Shown here: piece by piece, positions 1 through 11,533 of the stretch
Layout of the letters: each line of letters begins with the position of its first letter
How positions within the stretch are numbered: the stretch's first letter is position 1
From: Microbacterium oxydans
Lineage (GTDB): Bacteria; Actinomycetota; Actinomycetes; Actinomycetales; Microbacteriaceae
Assembly (NCBI RefSeq): GCF_000956525.1
Contig: NZ_JYIW01000026.1
Span: 1,054,001-1,118,000 of the forward strand
Direction of reading: 5' to 3'
DNA: 64,000 nucleotides
Notes under the pieces: model-generated
The model's database searches: none
The model's input: only the letters and a program-made list of their open reading frames with translations
What the model was told of the DNA's origin: nothing
Translations under genes and position numbers: made by a program

Positions 1-622
1 TCGGGTTCTCACCGAAGGCGTCCATGTCGTCGAAGGCGACGTCGGGCAGCGGGTAGTACGCGGAGTATCCGAGGCGAGTCGCGAAGTCCGCCGCAACCGG
101 CGAGGTCAGCTCGATCGTGAAGGACAGGTCGTCGACCTTCTTCAGACCGGTGAGCTCTGCGTCAGCCGTGTCGCTGTAGCCGACGATGTCGCTGAACCAG
201 GACTGGTTGAGCTGCTTGTTCGAGAGCAGCGCGCCGTAGTTCCACGCCTTGATGAAGTTGTCGGCCAGCACGTCGGTGCCGTCGGTGAACTTCTGGTCTT
301 TCTTGAGCTTGACCGTGATCTCGGTCGGGCTGTCGACCGTGATCTCCTCGGCCATGTCGTTGACGAGCGCGCCGTCGCCGTCATAGAACGCGAGTCCTGC
401 GAAGATCGAGTCGAGGATCTTTCCACCGCCGACCTCGTTGGTGTTGGTCGGGATGAGCGGGTTCTCCGGCTCGGACCCGTTCGCGGTGACGACTGCGGTT
501 GCATCGCCGGCGTTCGGCTTGCCGGAATCGGTGTCACCCGAGCTACCCGCGCAGCCCGCGAGCGCCATGGCGCCGATCGCGAACAGCGCGACGCCCGCGA
601 GGGCGATCTTGTTGCGCTTCAC
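1..622 (-). CDS. ABC transporter substrate-binding lipoprotein, family 5 (N-terminal part)
   Basis: The gene runs off the left edge; about 207 N-terminal residues are visible. It starts at a GTG with GGAGG five to six bases upstream. The N-terminus is a lipoprotein signal (MALAGC, lipid-attachment Cys24). A Ser/Gly-rich linker follows, then lobe I of a family 5 peptide/nickel-type binding protein, with the family-typical segments NPLIPTNTNEVGG, DGDGALVNDMAEE and LKKDQKFTDGTDV. By family it should sit on the outer membrane face and deliver oligopeptides or small glycans to an ABC importer. Its permeases would lie to the left, outside the window. It is a separate protein from the family 5 lipoprotein at 9740-11428. 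Substrate cannot be read from this part. Confidence 0.9.
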   Translation of the reverse strand, partial: MKRNKIALAGVALFAIGAMALAGCAGSSGDTDSGKPNAGDATAVVTANGSEPENPLIPTNTNEVGGGKILDSIFAGLAFYDGDGALVNDMAEEITVDSPTEITVKLKKDQKFTDGTDVLADNFIKAWNYGALLSNKQLNQSWFSDIVGYSDTADAELTGLKKVDDLSFTIELTSPVAADFATRLGYSAYYPLPDVAFDDMDAFGENP

Positions 623-792
623 TTTTGTCCTCCTGTGGACTCAAACGACATTCTGCGCGCTCGTAGTGGAGCGCGCAGGGATACATGAGCCTAACCCGGT
701 GCAGCGCGAGTATCCCCACTCGGCTAATCAACCGTTACTGAGTGGTGACCATCTGTAACATCCGGGAAACACGCCGCAGCCACCTGAGGTGT

Positions 793-821
793 TTGCCGTC
801 TCACGAGTGAATCGCTACATT
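793..821 (+). promoter_or_regulatory. Promoter of the small secreted protein gene
   Basis: A TTGCCG -35 box (793-798) lies 17 bp before a TACATT -10 box (816-821). Transcription would start near 828, leaving a leader of about 20 nt that carries GGAGGG before the ATG at 850. The rest of the 623-849 gap holds the divergent promoter region of the binding-protein gene; no other gene is seen there. Confidence 0.5.
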
Positions 822-849
822 TGGCGGACCAATCGGAGGGAAGTCAACG

Positions 850-1077
850 ATGACGAAGAAGAGAATCATGAGCGTGGCAGCGGGGGCTGCCTTGGTCGCA
901 GGCATGGCACTGTCGGCACCGCTCGCCGCGCAGGCAGCGAGCGGGTGGGCGGGGGCCTACATCGAGAGCAGCCATTGCCAGGCTGATCGTCGCCTGTATG
1001 TGCAGGAGGGCTATTCGGTCGGCCCGTGTCAGAACCGTCCTGGACTCCCAGGACAGTGGTTCAGATGGTCGAACTGA
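850..1077 (+). CDS. Small secreted two-cysteine protein, function unknown
   Basis: 75 residues. It has a clear Sec signal peptide: basic MTKKR start, hydrophobic core, Ala-X-Ala cleavage site near residue 29. The mature part is only about 45 residues, with Cys43 and Cys60 well placed for one disulfide, and ends in an aromatic stretch (GQWFRWSN). RBS GGAGGG lies 9-10 bases before the ATG and a good promoter precedes it. I do not recognise a named family. The size, secretion and single disulfide would fit a small exported inhibitor, peptide or bacteriocin-like product, but nothing shows an activity. No immunity or export gene is adjacent. It is transcribed toward gcvP and they share a terminator. 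Confidence 0.75.
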   Translation: MTKKRIMSVAAGAALVAGMALSAPLAAQAASGWAGAYIESSHCQADRRLYVQEGYSVGPCQNRPGLPGQWFRWSN

Positions 1078-1096
1078 CAACTGGATGACCGCGGAA

Positions 1097-1127
1097 TGGG
1101 CCGGCGGTCGCGAAGATCGCCGGCCCA
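1097..1127. terminator. Bidirectional hairpin between the secreted-protein gene and gcvP
   Basis: Perfect 10-bp arms TGGGCCGGCG (1097-1106) and CGCCGGCCCA (1118-1127) enclose an 11-base loop, between convergent genes. There is no strong U-tract on either side, so strength is uncertain. Confidence 0.6.
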
Positions 1128-1140
1128 CTCTCGTTCATCC

Positions 1141-4041
<2,901 letters not shown>

Positions 4042-4048
4042 TGCTCGA

Positions 4049-4444
4049 TCAGCCCTCCGTCAGAGCGACGTACGCGTCACGGTCGAGCAGACCGTCGATT
4101 GCGCCGTCCGCGACCGTCACCTTGATCAGCCACCCGCCGGCGAAGGGCTCGGCGTTGACCAGGGAGGGGTCGTCGACGACCGCGTCGTTGATCTCGACGA
4201 CGGTGCCGGCGACGGGAGCGTAGAGCTCGCCGACCGACTTCGTGGACTCGATCTCGCCGACCACGGCGCCGGCCGTGATCTCGGTGCCGACTGCCGGCAG
4301 CTCGACGAACACGACATCGCCGAGCTTCTCAGCGGCGAAGTCGGTGATCCCGATCGTGAGCACCTGGGTTCCCGAACCCGTCGAAGGATCCGCCGAGATC
4401 CACTCGTGCTCTTCGGTGTAGTGCAGTGCGTTGAGGTCGGTCAT
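4049..4444 (-). CDS. gcvH: Glycine cleavage system H protein
   Basis: 131 residues. This is the lipoyl carrier that shuttles the aminomethyl group between GcvP and GcvT. The lipoylation lysine is Lys69 in ESTKSV, and the C-terminal segment [11 protein letters not shown] is canonical. The ATG overlaps the gcvT stop (ATGA at 4441-4444), giving translational coupling. The odd part is residues 19-27 (DPSTGSGTQ). Family members usually have about five fewer residues between HEW and GIT. The extra stretch is encoded by DNA resembling the chromosomal 20-bp repeat found at 52653-52772 (see repeat at 4366-4391). The insertion lies in the N-terminal surface loop, so function is probably kept. Confidence 0.97.
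   Translation of the reverse strand: MTDLNALHYTEEHEWISADPSTGSGTQVLTIGITDFAAEKLGDVVFVELPAVGTEITAGAVVGEIESTKSVGELYAPVAGTVVEINDAVVDDPSLVNAEPFAGGWLIKVTVADGAIDGLLDRDAYVALTEG
4366..4391 (-). repeat. Copy of the TGAGCCTGTCGAAGGG repeat family inside gcvH
   Basis: Aligned by eye with two adjoining units of the array at 52653-52772, this 26-bp stretch matches at 21 positions, including GTCGAAGG. It is read in frame in gcvH and supplies the DPSTGSGTQ loop. Confidence 0.6.
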
Positions 4445-5625
4445 TTTGTCCTCCGGTAGAAAGGCAGGGCGGTCACGGTCGCGGGGATCTTCGTCCCACG
4501 CACATCCAGGAATACGGTCGTTCCCGCTTCCGCGGAAGCAGGCGTCAGATAGGCCATCGCGATGGGATGACCCAAGGTCGGGCTGAGCGCCCCGCTGGTG
4601 ATCTCACCGAGCACGGCACCGTCATCGTCGACGACCGCGTACCCGGCTCGGCCGGCGCGCTTGCCCTCGGCGACGAGCCCGACGAGCACCGGTGCGTCAG
4701 GCGCGGCATCCACGGCGTCCTTGCCGACGAAGCTCTCCTTGTCGGCCACGACCACGCGACCGAGACCGGCCTGCGCCGGCTTCGTGTCGAGCGTCAGCTC
4801 GTGTCCGTACAACGGCATCCCCGCCTCGAGTCGCAGTGTGTCGCGCGCGGCGAGGCCGGCCGGCACGAGGCCGTGCGGGGCACCGGCGACGATGAGTGCG
4901 TCCCACAGGGCGGGAGCATCCGACGCGCGCACCATCAACTCGAACCCGTCTTCCCCGGTGTACCCGGTGCGCGCGATCAGCAGCGGCTCACCCAGGAACA
5001 GCGCGTCGGCCCACGCGTAGTACTTCTGCTCCGCCCACGGGGTGCTGAGCTCGGTGATGCCTTCGGTCGCCGCGACGATGGCCTGCGCGGCAGGGCCCTG
5101 TACGGCGAGCAGTGCGAAGGAATCGGAGACGTCCTCGACGTCGACCCCTCGATCTCCGATGAATCCGGCGAAGCTGCGCTCCTCGTCCGGCCCGCGGGCA
5201 GGAAGTGCACGCTCGAGAAGCGAGGGGAAGGATCGCACGCGCGAGGCGAGAGCGGCATCGACGTATCCGCGATTGTCCGCGTTGGCGATCACGAGGTAGC
5301 GGTCTTCCGCGATCCGGTACACGATGACATCGTCGACGATCCCGCCCGCCTCGGCGAGCACCAACGAGTACTTCGCCTTCCCGATCGGCATCGTGGAGAG
5401 GCGGCCCGCGAGCGCGTAGTCGAGGAACGCCGCTGCGCTCTCCCCGGTGACGAGGAACTCCGCCATGTGCGAGATGTCGAAGATGCCCGCTGCCTGGCGC
5501 ACCGCGTGATGCTCGGCGAGGTCGGACGTGTAGCGCACCGGCATCTGCCAGCCGCCGAAGTCGGTGAACGACGCACCGAGCGCCTCATGGCGGTCGCGCA
5601 GCGGAGTGAAGCGGGGGTCGGACAT
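4441..5625 (-). CDS. gcvT: Aminomethyltransferase, glycine cleavage T-protein
   Basis: 394 residues, normal length. It transfers the methylene group from aminomethylated GcvH to tetrahydrofolate and releases ammonia. The N-terminal half carries the folate-binding GCV_T domain ([17 protein letters not shown]), and the C-terminal barrel ends near residue 390. The ATG is preceded by GGGAG at a spacing of six. It is the first gene of the operon and directly follows the tandem glycine riboswitch, so glycine should turn the operon on, as in other bacteria with this arrangement. It overlaps gcvH by four bases. Confidence 0.98.
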   Translation of the reverse strand: MSDPRFTPLRDRHEALGASFTDFGGWQMPVRYTSDLAEHHAVRQAAGIFDISHMAEFLVTGESAAAFLDYALAGRLSTMPIGKAKYSLVLAEAGGIVDDVIVYRIAEDRYLVIANADNRGYVDAALASRVRSFPSLLERALPARGPDEERSFAGFIGDRGVDVEDVSDSFALLAVQGPAAQAIVAATEGITELSTPWAEQKYYAWADALFLGEPLLIARTGYTGEDGFELMVRASDAPALWDALIVAGAPHGLVPAGLAARDTLRLEAGMPLYGHELTLDTKPAQAGLGRVVVADKESFVGKDAVDAAPDAPVLVGLVAEGKRAGRAGYAVVDDDGAVLGEITSGALSPTLGHPIAMAYLTPASAEAGTTVFLDVRGTKIPATVTALPFYRRTK

Positions 5626-5679
5626 GGAGTTCTCCCGTGCTCGGTCGGGCGGAGCAGCGATACGGCTACTCCTCGGAAC

Positions 5680-5872
5680 TCCCCCTCTGTCATGGGCCTG
5701 AGAGTTTCACCCAGTCGCGGAGGCGGGGCTTTCACCGTCGGCGGACCCCGATGAGATCGAGATCGCTTTTCAGAGTGGCCGGAACCGCGCGGTACGCATA
5801 CCTGAGAGATTGGCGGGGAGGCTTGCTCCTTCGGTGCCCGGCTGCGTTCGCCGGGGCTCTCCCGCGTGGGTC
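5680..5872 (-). promoter_or_regulatory. Tandem glycine riboswitch upstream of gcvT
   Basis: On the minus strand two gcvT-type aptamers follow each other. The first (about 5795-5870) starts with GCGGGAGAG and contains CACCGAAGGAGCAA and AATCTCTCAGGTA. The second (about 5683-5778) contains CACTCTGAAAAGC, GGTGAAACTCTCAGG and CCATGACAGAGGGGGA. Those are the conserved core elements of the family. The second aptamer ends about 60 nt before the gcvT ATG, leaving room for an expression platform. By family knowledge, glycine binding activates expression of the cleavage operon. Confidence 0.93.
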
Positions 5873-5899
5873 ATTCGGCCTGTCTTCAGTTGTGGGATC

Positions 5900-5905
5900 A
5901 GTCTA
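5900..5905 (-). promoter_or_regulatory. Possible -10 box of the gcv operon
   Basis: TAGACT on the minus strand would place transcription start near 5893, about 20 nt before the first glycine aptamer. No convincing -35 box is seen. Confidence 0.35.
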
Positions 5906-5933
5906 GCCGGATGCCTCGTCAGGATGAGAGCGC

Positions 5934-5994
5934 GTTCCGGTCGCAGTTCGTGTCGCCCGCGACGAGCGCGGGCGGCGGCAACTGCGACCGGAAC
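5934..5994. repeat. 61-bp palindromic element, copy 1 (intergenic)
   Basis: Perfect 15-bp inverted arms GTTCCGGTCGCAGTT and AACTGCGACCGGAAC flank a 31-bp centre that is itself partly self-complementary (GCCCGC / GCGGGC). A second copy of exactly the same length lies inside nadB at 14915-14975. It sits between the gcv promoter and the end of the ABC importer operon and may also serve as that operon's 3' hairpin. The form is that of a REP/BIME-like or MITE-like dispersed element. Confidence 0.8.
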
Positions 5995-6014
5995 AGGAGC
6001 GCCTGGACGGATGC

Positions 6015-6875
6015 TCAGCTCCCCGCGAGCTCCGCACGCACCTCGTCGCGGAGGCGGCCGAGGTTGTCGGGCTCCGGAGCCGCCCCGAGCAGCGTCTTGG
6101 TGTAGTCGTGCTGCGGGTTCAGGATGACCTCGTCGGCGGGCCCTCGTTCGACCACGTCGCCGTGATAGAGCACCATGATCTCGTCGGAGAAGTGCCGCGC
6201 GGTCGCGAGGTCGTGCGTGATGTACAGCACGCCGAGGTTCTCCTCCCGCTGCAGTTCGGCGAGCAGGTTCAGCACGCCGAGACGGATCGACACGTCGAGC
6301 ATCGACACGGGCTCGTCAGCCACGATGAACCGGGCGCCGGGGGCGAGTGCCCGCGCGATCGCGACACGCTGACGCTGCCCGCCGGACAGCTCGTGCGGAC
6401 GCCGCTCGGCGAAGCTCTCTGCCGGCGACAGCTTGACGCGGTCGAGCAGCTCGAGCGCGCGCTCCCGCACCTGCGCGCCGGACCACTTCGGGTGGTGCAG
6501 CCGCAGCGGTCGCTCGAGGTGATGGACGATCGTGTGGAAGGGGTTCAGCGAGGCGAACGGGTCCTGGAAGACCATCTGCACATCGGAGCGGTAGCGCGCG
6601 AGCGCGCTGCCCCGCGTTCCTGAGGGCTTCCCGTCGAGCAGGATCTCGCCGCTCGTCGGCGTCTCGAGCTTCATCAGCATCCGCGCGATCGTGGACTTGC
6701 CGGAGCCGGACTCCCCCACCAGGGCGACCGTCTTCCCAGGCGCGAGGGTGAAGGACACGTCCTTCACCGCGTGCAGGGTGGTGGTCTTGAACCCGGACCG
6801 CAGCTGGAAGTCCTTCACCAGGTTGCGTGCCTCGAGTGTGGTCGTGGCGACCGCGGCATCCGTCTTCGTGCTCAT
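6015..6875 (-). CDS. Oligopeptide/oligosaccharide-type ABC importer, ATPase 2 (OppF/DppF type)
   Basis: 286 residues. Walker A GESGSGKST at 54-62, signature LSGGQ at 163-167, Walker B FIVADEP at 183-189 and the switch His in ITHDL are all intact. The C-terminal oligopeptide/dipeptide extension is present (NPQHDYTKTLLGA). It is the cytoplasmic ATPase that pairs with the product of 6872-7729 to drive the permeases encoded at 7726-9697. Its ATG overlaps the previous stop by four bases. It is last in a five-gene operon: binding protein, two permeases, two ATPases. Confidence 0.95.
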   Translation of the reverse strand: MSTKTDAAVATTTLEARNLVKDFQLRSGFKTTTLHAVKDVSFTLAPGKTVALVGESGSGKSTIARMLMKLETPTSGEILLDGKPSGTRGSALARYRSDVQMVFQDPFASLNPFHTIVHHLERPLRLHHPKWSGAQVRERALELLDRVKLSPAESFAERRPHELSGGQRQRVAIARALAPGARFIVADEPVSMLDVSIRLGVLNLLAELQREENLGVLYITHDLATARHFSDEIMVLYHGDVVERGPADEVILNPQHDYTKTLLGAAPEPDNLGRLRDEVRAELAGS

Positions 6876-7729
6876 CGGACCTGCTCCTGACTCTGCTGTG
6901 CACCGGTGCGGACGAAGTCGCCCCGGTCGCCCTTCAACGAGGGGAAGCTCGACAGCAGCTTCTTCGTGTACTCGTGCTGGGGGGTGCGGTAGATCTCCTC
7001 CGCCGTGCCCTCCTCGACGATCTGGCCCTGCAGCATCACCGCGATCCGGTCACTGATCTCGATCAGCATCGGCAGGTCATGGGTGATGAAGATGACGGCG
7101 AACCCGAGCCGCTCGCGCAGCCGCATGATCTCGCGGATGATGCCGCGCTGCACGACCACGTCGAGCGCTGTGGTGGGCTCGTCCATGATCATGACCTGCG
7201 GGTCGAGCGCGAGCGCCATCGCGATCATCATGCGCTGGCGCATGCCGCCGGAGAGCTCGTGCGGGAAGCTCGTCAGGCGAGACGGATCCACCCCGACCAG
7301 TGTGAGCAGTTCCTCGGCCCTGGCGGTCTTGTCCTTCTTGCTCATGCCCGGGCGATGCGTGTCGAAGATGTCGAAGATCTGCGCCTTCACGCTGATCACC
7401 GGGTTCAACGAGTTCATCGCACCCTGGAACACCATCGAGATCTTGTCCCAGCGGAAGGCGCGGAGCCCCTCGCCGTCGAGGCCGACGATGTCGATGTCAT
7501 GACCGTCGCGGTCGTGGAACACGATCTCGCCGCCGGTCATCAGCGCCGGCGCCTTCAGCAGGCGGTTCATGCCGTACGCGAGCGTGGTCTTGCCGCAACC
7601 CGATTCGCCGGCGACGCCGAGGATCTCACCCCGGTGCAGCGTGAGCGACACGTTGCGGACAGCCTTCACCGGCGGGTCGACCTCGTATTCGATCGAGACG
7701 TTCCGTGCGGTGAGAACGGGGTCGCTCAT
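6872..7729 (-). CDS. Oligopeptide/oligosaccharide-type ABC importer, ATPase 1 (OppD/DppD type)
   Basis: 285 residues from the ATG at 7729, which overlaps the stop of the upstream permease gene (ATGA at 7726-7729). The open frame extends further upstream, but that part lies inside the permease gene and looks like out-of-frame translation. Walker A is GESGCGKTT (41-49), followed by LSGGMRQR, the Walker B segment VMIMDEP and ITHDL. The oligo_HPY-like tail TPQHEYTKKLLSSFP is present. Cytoplasmic; it forms the heterodimeric ATPase with the 6015-6875 product. Confidence 0.95.
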   Translation of the reverse strand: MSDPVLTARNVSIEYEVDPPVKAVRNVSLTLHRGEILGVAGESGCGKTTLAYGMNRLLKAPALMTGGEIVFHDRDGHDIDIVGLDGEGLRAFRWDKISMVFQGAMNSLNPVISVKAQIFDIFDTHRPGMSKKDKTARAEELLTLVGVDPSRLTSFPHELSGGMRQRMMIAMALALDPQVMIMDEPTTALDVVVQRGIIREIMRLRERLGFAVIFITHDLPMLIEISDRIAVMLQGQIVEEGTAEEIYRTPQHEYTKKLLSSFPSLKGDRGDFVRTGAQQSQEQVR

Positions 7730-8709
7730 GCCGTGACTCCCTTCGTCTTGGCAGCCTTGCGCACGCGGCGGGCGGCGTCGGGGGCGTTGCGGAGCTTCGG
7801 GTTGATGACCTCGTCGATCGCGAAGTTGATGAGGGCGAGTCCGGCGCCGAGCACGGCGATCATGACTCCTGGCGGGATGAACCACCACCAGGCTCCTCGT
7901 CCGAGCGCCTGGCCCGACTGGGCATCGTTGAGGATCGTGCCCCACGTGATCGAGGAGTTCGGTCCGAGGCCGAGGTACGACAGGCCGGCCTCGCCGAGGA
8001 TCGCGAAGATGATCGCGAAGAGGAACTGCGCAGTGAGCAACGGCAGCAGGTTCGGCATGATCTCGACCAGGATGACCCGGAACGAGCGCTCCCCCGCGAC
8101 CTTCGCGGCGTACACGTAGTCGCGAGTGCGGAGCGACCGGGTCTGCAGGCGCAGCACGTACGCGGCGCCGGCCCACGACGTGATGCCGAGCACGAACGCG
8201 ACCAGCTGCCAGCTGCGCTGCGGGACGAACGAGGCGATCACCATGACGAGCGGCAGGCCGGGGATCACGATCATGACGTTGGTGATCAGCGCGAGGCCGT
8301 CTTCACGCCAACCGCCGAGGTAGCCGGCGAGCACACCGAAGACCAGCGAGAGCACGATCGCGATGGCTCCGGCGACGAGTCCGACCAGGAGCGATCCCTG
8401 CGCGCCGATCGCGAGCTGCGCGAACATGTCGTTGCCGAGCTTGGTCGTGCCGAGCCAGTGCTCGGCCGATGGCGCCTCGAGCGCCGGGTTGTCGGTGCTG
8501 CGCGGATTCTGCGAGAAGATCGGCGCGATGATCGCGAACAGCACGATCGCCAGCACCAGCACCGCTCCGACGATGAACTTCGGCGAGCGGCTCGGGAGGA
8601 GACCGCGACCCTTGCGCTTCTTGTGCGTCGCGAGCGTGATCGTGCTCGCGGGCGACGTGGTGGGCTGATCCTTCACGATCAGCGTCGAGGTCGTGTCGGT
8701 GTCAGACAT
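7726..8709 (-). CDS. Oligopeptide/oligosaccharide-type ABC importer, permease 2 (OppC/DppC type)
   Basis: 327 residues. A cytoplasmic N-terminus of about 45 residues contains a basic THKKRKGRG stretch. The first membrane segment follows (FIVGAVLVLAIVLFAIIAP), then a large extracytoplasmic loop with the OppC-type motif HWLGTTKLGNDMFAQL, then five more helices. The EAA loop that docks on the ATPase contains GERSFRVILVEIMPNLLPLL. Near the C-terminus is LGLGPNSSITWGTILNDA, typical of this family. It overlaps the upstream permease gene by eight bases and the downstream ATPase gene by four. Confidence 0.95.
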   Translation of the reverse strand: MSDTDTTSTLIVKDQPTTSPASTITLATHKKRKGRGLLPSRSPKFIVGAVLVLAIVLFAIIAPIFSQNPRSTDNPALEAPSAEHWLGTTKLGNDMFAQLAIGAQGSLLVGLVAGAIAIVLSLVFGVLAGYLGGWREDGLALITNVMIVIPGLPLVMVIASFVPQRSWQLVAFVLGITSWAGAAYVLRLQTRSLRTRDYVYAAKVAGERSFRVILVEIMPNLLPLLTAQFLFAIIFAILGEAGLSYLGLGPNSSITWGTILNDAQSGQALGRGAWWWFIPPGVMIAVLGAGLALINFAIDEVINPKLRNAPDAARRVRKAAKTKGVTA

Positions 8710-9697
8710 TCTGGCGAGCCCTCGGGTCGATGAATCCGTAGACGAGATCCATGATGAAATTGGCGGCGAGCACCGTGATCGTGATGACCAGGAAGAGTCC
8801 CTGCATCAGTGCGTAGTCGTTGTTGGTCACGGCCTGGAACATCAGCTTGCCGATGCCCGGGTAGGTGAAGACCTGCTCCATGACGATGGAGCCGGCCACG
8901 ACGAAGCCGAGCGTGATCGAGAACCCGGCGATCGACGGGATCGCGGCGTTGCGTGCGGCATACGTGGTGAGGATGCGCCGCGGGCGCAGCCCCTTCGCCT
9001 CTGCCGTGAGCACGTAGTCCTCGGCGAGCGTCGACACCATCATGTTGCGCATGCCGAACAGCCAGCCACCGACCGAGCTGATCACGACGGTGAGCGCCGG
9101 GAGGATGGCATGCGAGAGCGCGTTCGAGAAGAACGCCCACGTGGGCTCCGGTCCGTCCGGGAAGTCGAAGACGTCGTAGCCGCCGAAGATCGGGAACCAG
9201 CCGAGCCCGACCGCGAAGACCGCGACCAGCAGCAGCGCCATCCAGAAGTACGGAATCGACTGCAGGACCGTGGTCGCCGGGATCAGGTGGTCGACCCAGG
9301 TGCCGCGCTTCCACCCCGTCCAGGCGCCGAGCACGACGCCGAGGATGAAGGAGATCACCGTGGCCGTGCCGACGAGGATGAGCGTCCAGGGCAACGCCTG
9401 GCCGATCAGGTCGGCGACCGGGGTCGGGAACTTCGTCACCGAGACGCCGAGGTCGCCTTGGAACATGCGTCCCCAATACGAGAGGTACTGCTCCCAGAGC
9501 GAGGAATCATCACCGCCGAGCAGGAGCTTGATGTTGCGGATCGTGGTCTCGGAGACCTCGCCGCCCGCTCGCTGCATCTTGGCGATCATGATGTCCGCCG
9601 GGTTCCCCGGCATGAGCCGGGGAAGCAGGAAGTTGATGGAGATCGCGGCCCACAGCGTGAACGCGTAGAACCCGATCCTTCGTGCATAGAACTTCAT
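8702..9697 (-). CDS. Oligopeptide/oligosaccharide-type ABC importer, permease 1 (OppB/DppB type)
   Basis: 331 residues with six predicted membrane helices. The N-terminus carries the OppB hallmarks (RIGFYAFTLWAAISINFLLPRLMPGNP), and the EAA loop contains RPRRILTTYAARNAAIPSIAG. Between them is a long extracytoplasmic segment (about 65-105). It pairs with the 7726-8709 product to form the membrane channel. Start at ATG 9697; the gap to the upstream binding-protein gene is about 40 bases, so co-transcription is likely. Confidence 0.95.
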   Translation of the reverse strand: MKFYARRIGFYAFTLWAAISINFLLPRLMPGNPADIMIAKMQRAGGEVSETTIRNIKLLLGGDDSSLWEQYLSYWGRMFQGDLGVSVTKFPTPVADLIGQALPWTLILVGTATVISFILGVVLGAWTGWKRGTWVDHLIPATTVLQSIPYFWMALLLVAVFAVGLGWFPIFGGYDVFDFPDGPEPTWAFFSNALSHAILPALTVVISSVGGWLFGMRNMMVSTLAEDYVLTAEAKGLRPRRILTTYAARNAAIPSIAGFSITLGFVVAGSIVMEQVFTYPGIGKLMFQAVTNNDYALMQGLFLVITITVLAANFIMDLVYGFIDPRARQNV

Positions 9698-9739
9698 GTC
9701 ACTCGATCCTTGACTTCCTGCTTCCCCGACCGCGGCCGG

Positions 9740-11428
9740 TTACTTCGCCGGCTGCAGCTGCGTCAGGACGTAGCCTGCCGCGATCGCACCCCAGGACGGC
9801 GGGAAGGCGTAGAGGTGATCCTCGGTCGGCCATCCCGTGAAGTCCTTCGTGTTGTAGAAGGTCTGCGTCGCGTTGATCACGAGCGGGATGTACGGCAGGT
9901 CGCGGACGATCTCGGTCTGGATCGTGCCGTAGAGCTCCTTCTTGGTCGCCTCGTCGTTCGTGGCCTCGGCAGCCTTGATCGCTGTGTCGACCGTCGGGTT
10001 GCTGTACCGGCTGAAGTTCCAGCGTCCGGTCGGCACCTCGGCACCTACGGGACCGGTGGAGCCGACCTCGGTCCCACCGAACCAGTCGCGGTAGATCTGG
10101 AAGGGGTCGGCCACAGAGGTGCCGATGACGCCGCCGACGATCAGCTGGAAGTCACCGCTCTGACGCGAGTCGGAGAACTCCTGCCACTGCACGGTCGAGG
10201 CGTTGACCTTGATGCCGGCTGCCGCGGCCTGCTCTGCGATCAGCTTCGCCGCGTCGTTGTAGTCGGTCCACCCGTCGACCGAGGTCAGGGTGAGCTCGAG
10301 CGGCACGCCGTCCTTCGCGTAGAAGTCGCCGTCCTTGGTGTACCCGGCCGCCTCGAGGATCTTCCCCGCCTCTGCGGCGTTCGCCTCCTGGGGGCTGACC
10401 GCGTTGGCCTCGTCCGCGACCCACTTCTCGTCGCGGGGCAGCAGTGCGAACGTCGGGGAGATGTCACCGGTGAGACCGACGAACGCCTTGTCCTTGATGG
10501 CGCCGCGGTCGATCGCGACGTTGAGCGCCTGGCGCACTGCGACGTCGGTCTGCGGGCCGGTGCAGCCGAGCTCCGCGTTGGAGCAGGTGTAGAGGACGGT
10601 CGGGTCCTGCGGCGTGTTGATCCAGTCGATCGCGCCGTTGGCCGTCACATCGTCCGGGTTCGGGATGAACATGCCCGTCCAGTCGAGCTTGCCTGCGGCG
10701 AGCAGGTCCTGCGCGGTCTGGTTGTTGTCGACCGCGATGTATTGAACCTTCTTGACGCCGAGCTCGTCGGCGTCGCGGTAGTTCTCGTTCGCGACCAGGG
10801 TGTACGACTCGCTCGTGGTCTTGTCGACCACGTACGGGCCGGAGCCGACCGGCTCCTCGTTCGCGAAGTTCGCGTAGTCGCTGACATCCGCCCAGATGTG
10901 CTCCGGAAGGATGTACGTCGACCCCAGACGCTGGAACTCGGTGGTGTACTGCGCCGAGTCGTACGTCAGCACAACGGTCGTGTCGTCGGTAGCCTCTGCG
11001 GAGACGAGCCCGTTGCCCTCGGGGTTGTTGGCGTCGTACTCGAACGAGAACGCGACGTCCTTCGCAGTGAGGGGCTCGCCGTCGCTCCACTTGAGGTCGG
11101 GCTTGATGGTGATCGTGATCGCCGTGCCGTCCTCGTTGTACTCGTACGAGTCGCCGATCATGCCGACGGGCTCGGAGTCCGCGGTCTTGTTGAAGAAGAA
11201 GAGCGGTTCGTAGATCGGGCCGAGCGCGCCGTGGAGCACGGTCGGTGCGAAGGGGTTGTAGTTCGCGGTGATCGGGGTCTGGCTGCCGGCCCAGACGCGA
11301 AGGGCACGGTCGCCGTTCGCATCGCCGTCGCCACTGCCGCCCGAACCGCAGGCGGTCAGACCCAGAACGAGGACGGATGCCCCCGCTACCGCGGTGAGCG
11401 CGATCTTGCGCTTGCCTGTACGGATCAT
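9740..11428 (-). CDS. ABC transporter substrate-binding lipoprotein, family 5
   Basis: 562 residues from the ATG at 11428, chosen because GAGAGGAAAC lies just upstream and a lipoprotein signal follows (VLVLGLTACGSGG, Cys27). The mature protein is a full SBP_bac_5 fold. The motif NPFAPTVLHGALGPIYEPLFFFN and the segment KWSDGEPLTAKDVAFSFEYD resemble the branch of this family that binds cello-, xylo- or other oligosaccharides rather than peptides; this is inference. It is the first gene of the importer operon and should be the most strongly expressed. A 25-bp palindrome at 11534-11558 lies about 105 bp upstream. No glycoside hydrolase or sugar regulator is adjacent to settle the substrate. Confidence 0.94.
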   Translation of the reverse strand: MIRTGKRKIALTAVAGASVLVLGLTACGSGGSGDGDANGDRALRVWAGSQTPITANYNPFAPTVLHGALGPIYEPLFFFNKTADSEPVGMIGDSYEYNEDGTAITITIKPDLKWSDGEPLTAKDVAFSFEYDANNPEGNGLVSAEATDDTTVVLTYDSAQYTTEFQRLGSTYILPEHIWADVSDYANFANEEPVGSGPYVVDKTTSESYTLVANENYRDADELGVKKVQYIAVDNNQTAQDLLAAGKLDWTGMFIPNPDDVTANGAIDWINTPQDPTVLYTCSNAELGCTGPQTDVAVRQALNVAIDRGAIKDKAFVGLTGDISPTFALLPRDEKWVADEANAVSPQEANAAEAGKILEAAGYTKDGDFYAKDGVPLELTLTSVDGWTDYNDAAKLIAEQAAAAGIKVNASTVQWQEFSDSRQSGDFQLIVGGVIGTSVADPFQIYRDWFGGTEVGSTGPVGAEVPTGRWNFSRYSNPTVDTAIKAAEATNDEATKKELYGTIQTEIVRDLPYIPLVINATQTFYNTKDFTGWPTEDHLYAFPPSWGAIAAGYVLTQLQPAK

Positions 11429-11533
11429 TCTTGTTTCCTCTCGGTGCTGCACTGCAGGAGGGGTTCTCCGGTTGGATTCGACCCTCGGGGGTGGATCGGC
11501 GCCCCCGCGAGGGCTTCCTTCCCTCGGAACGGG

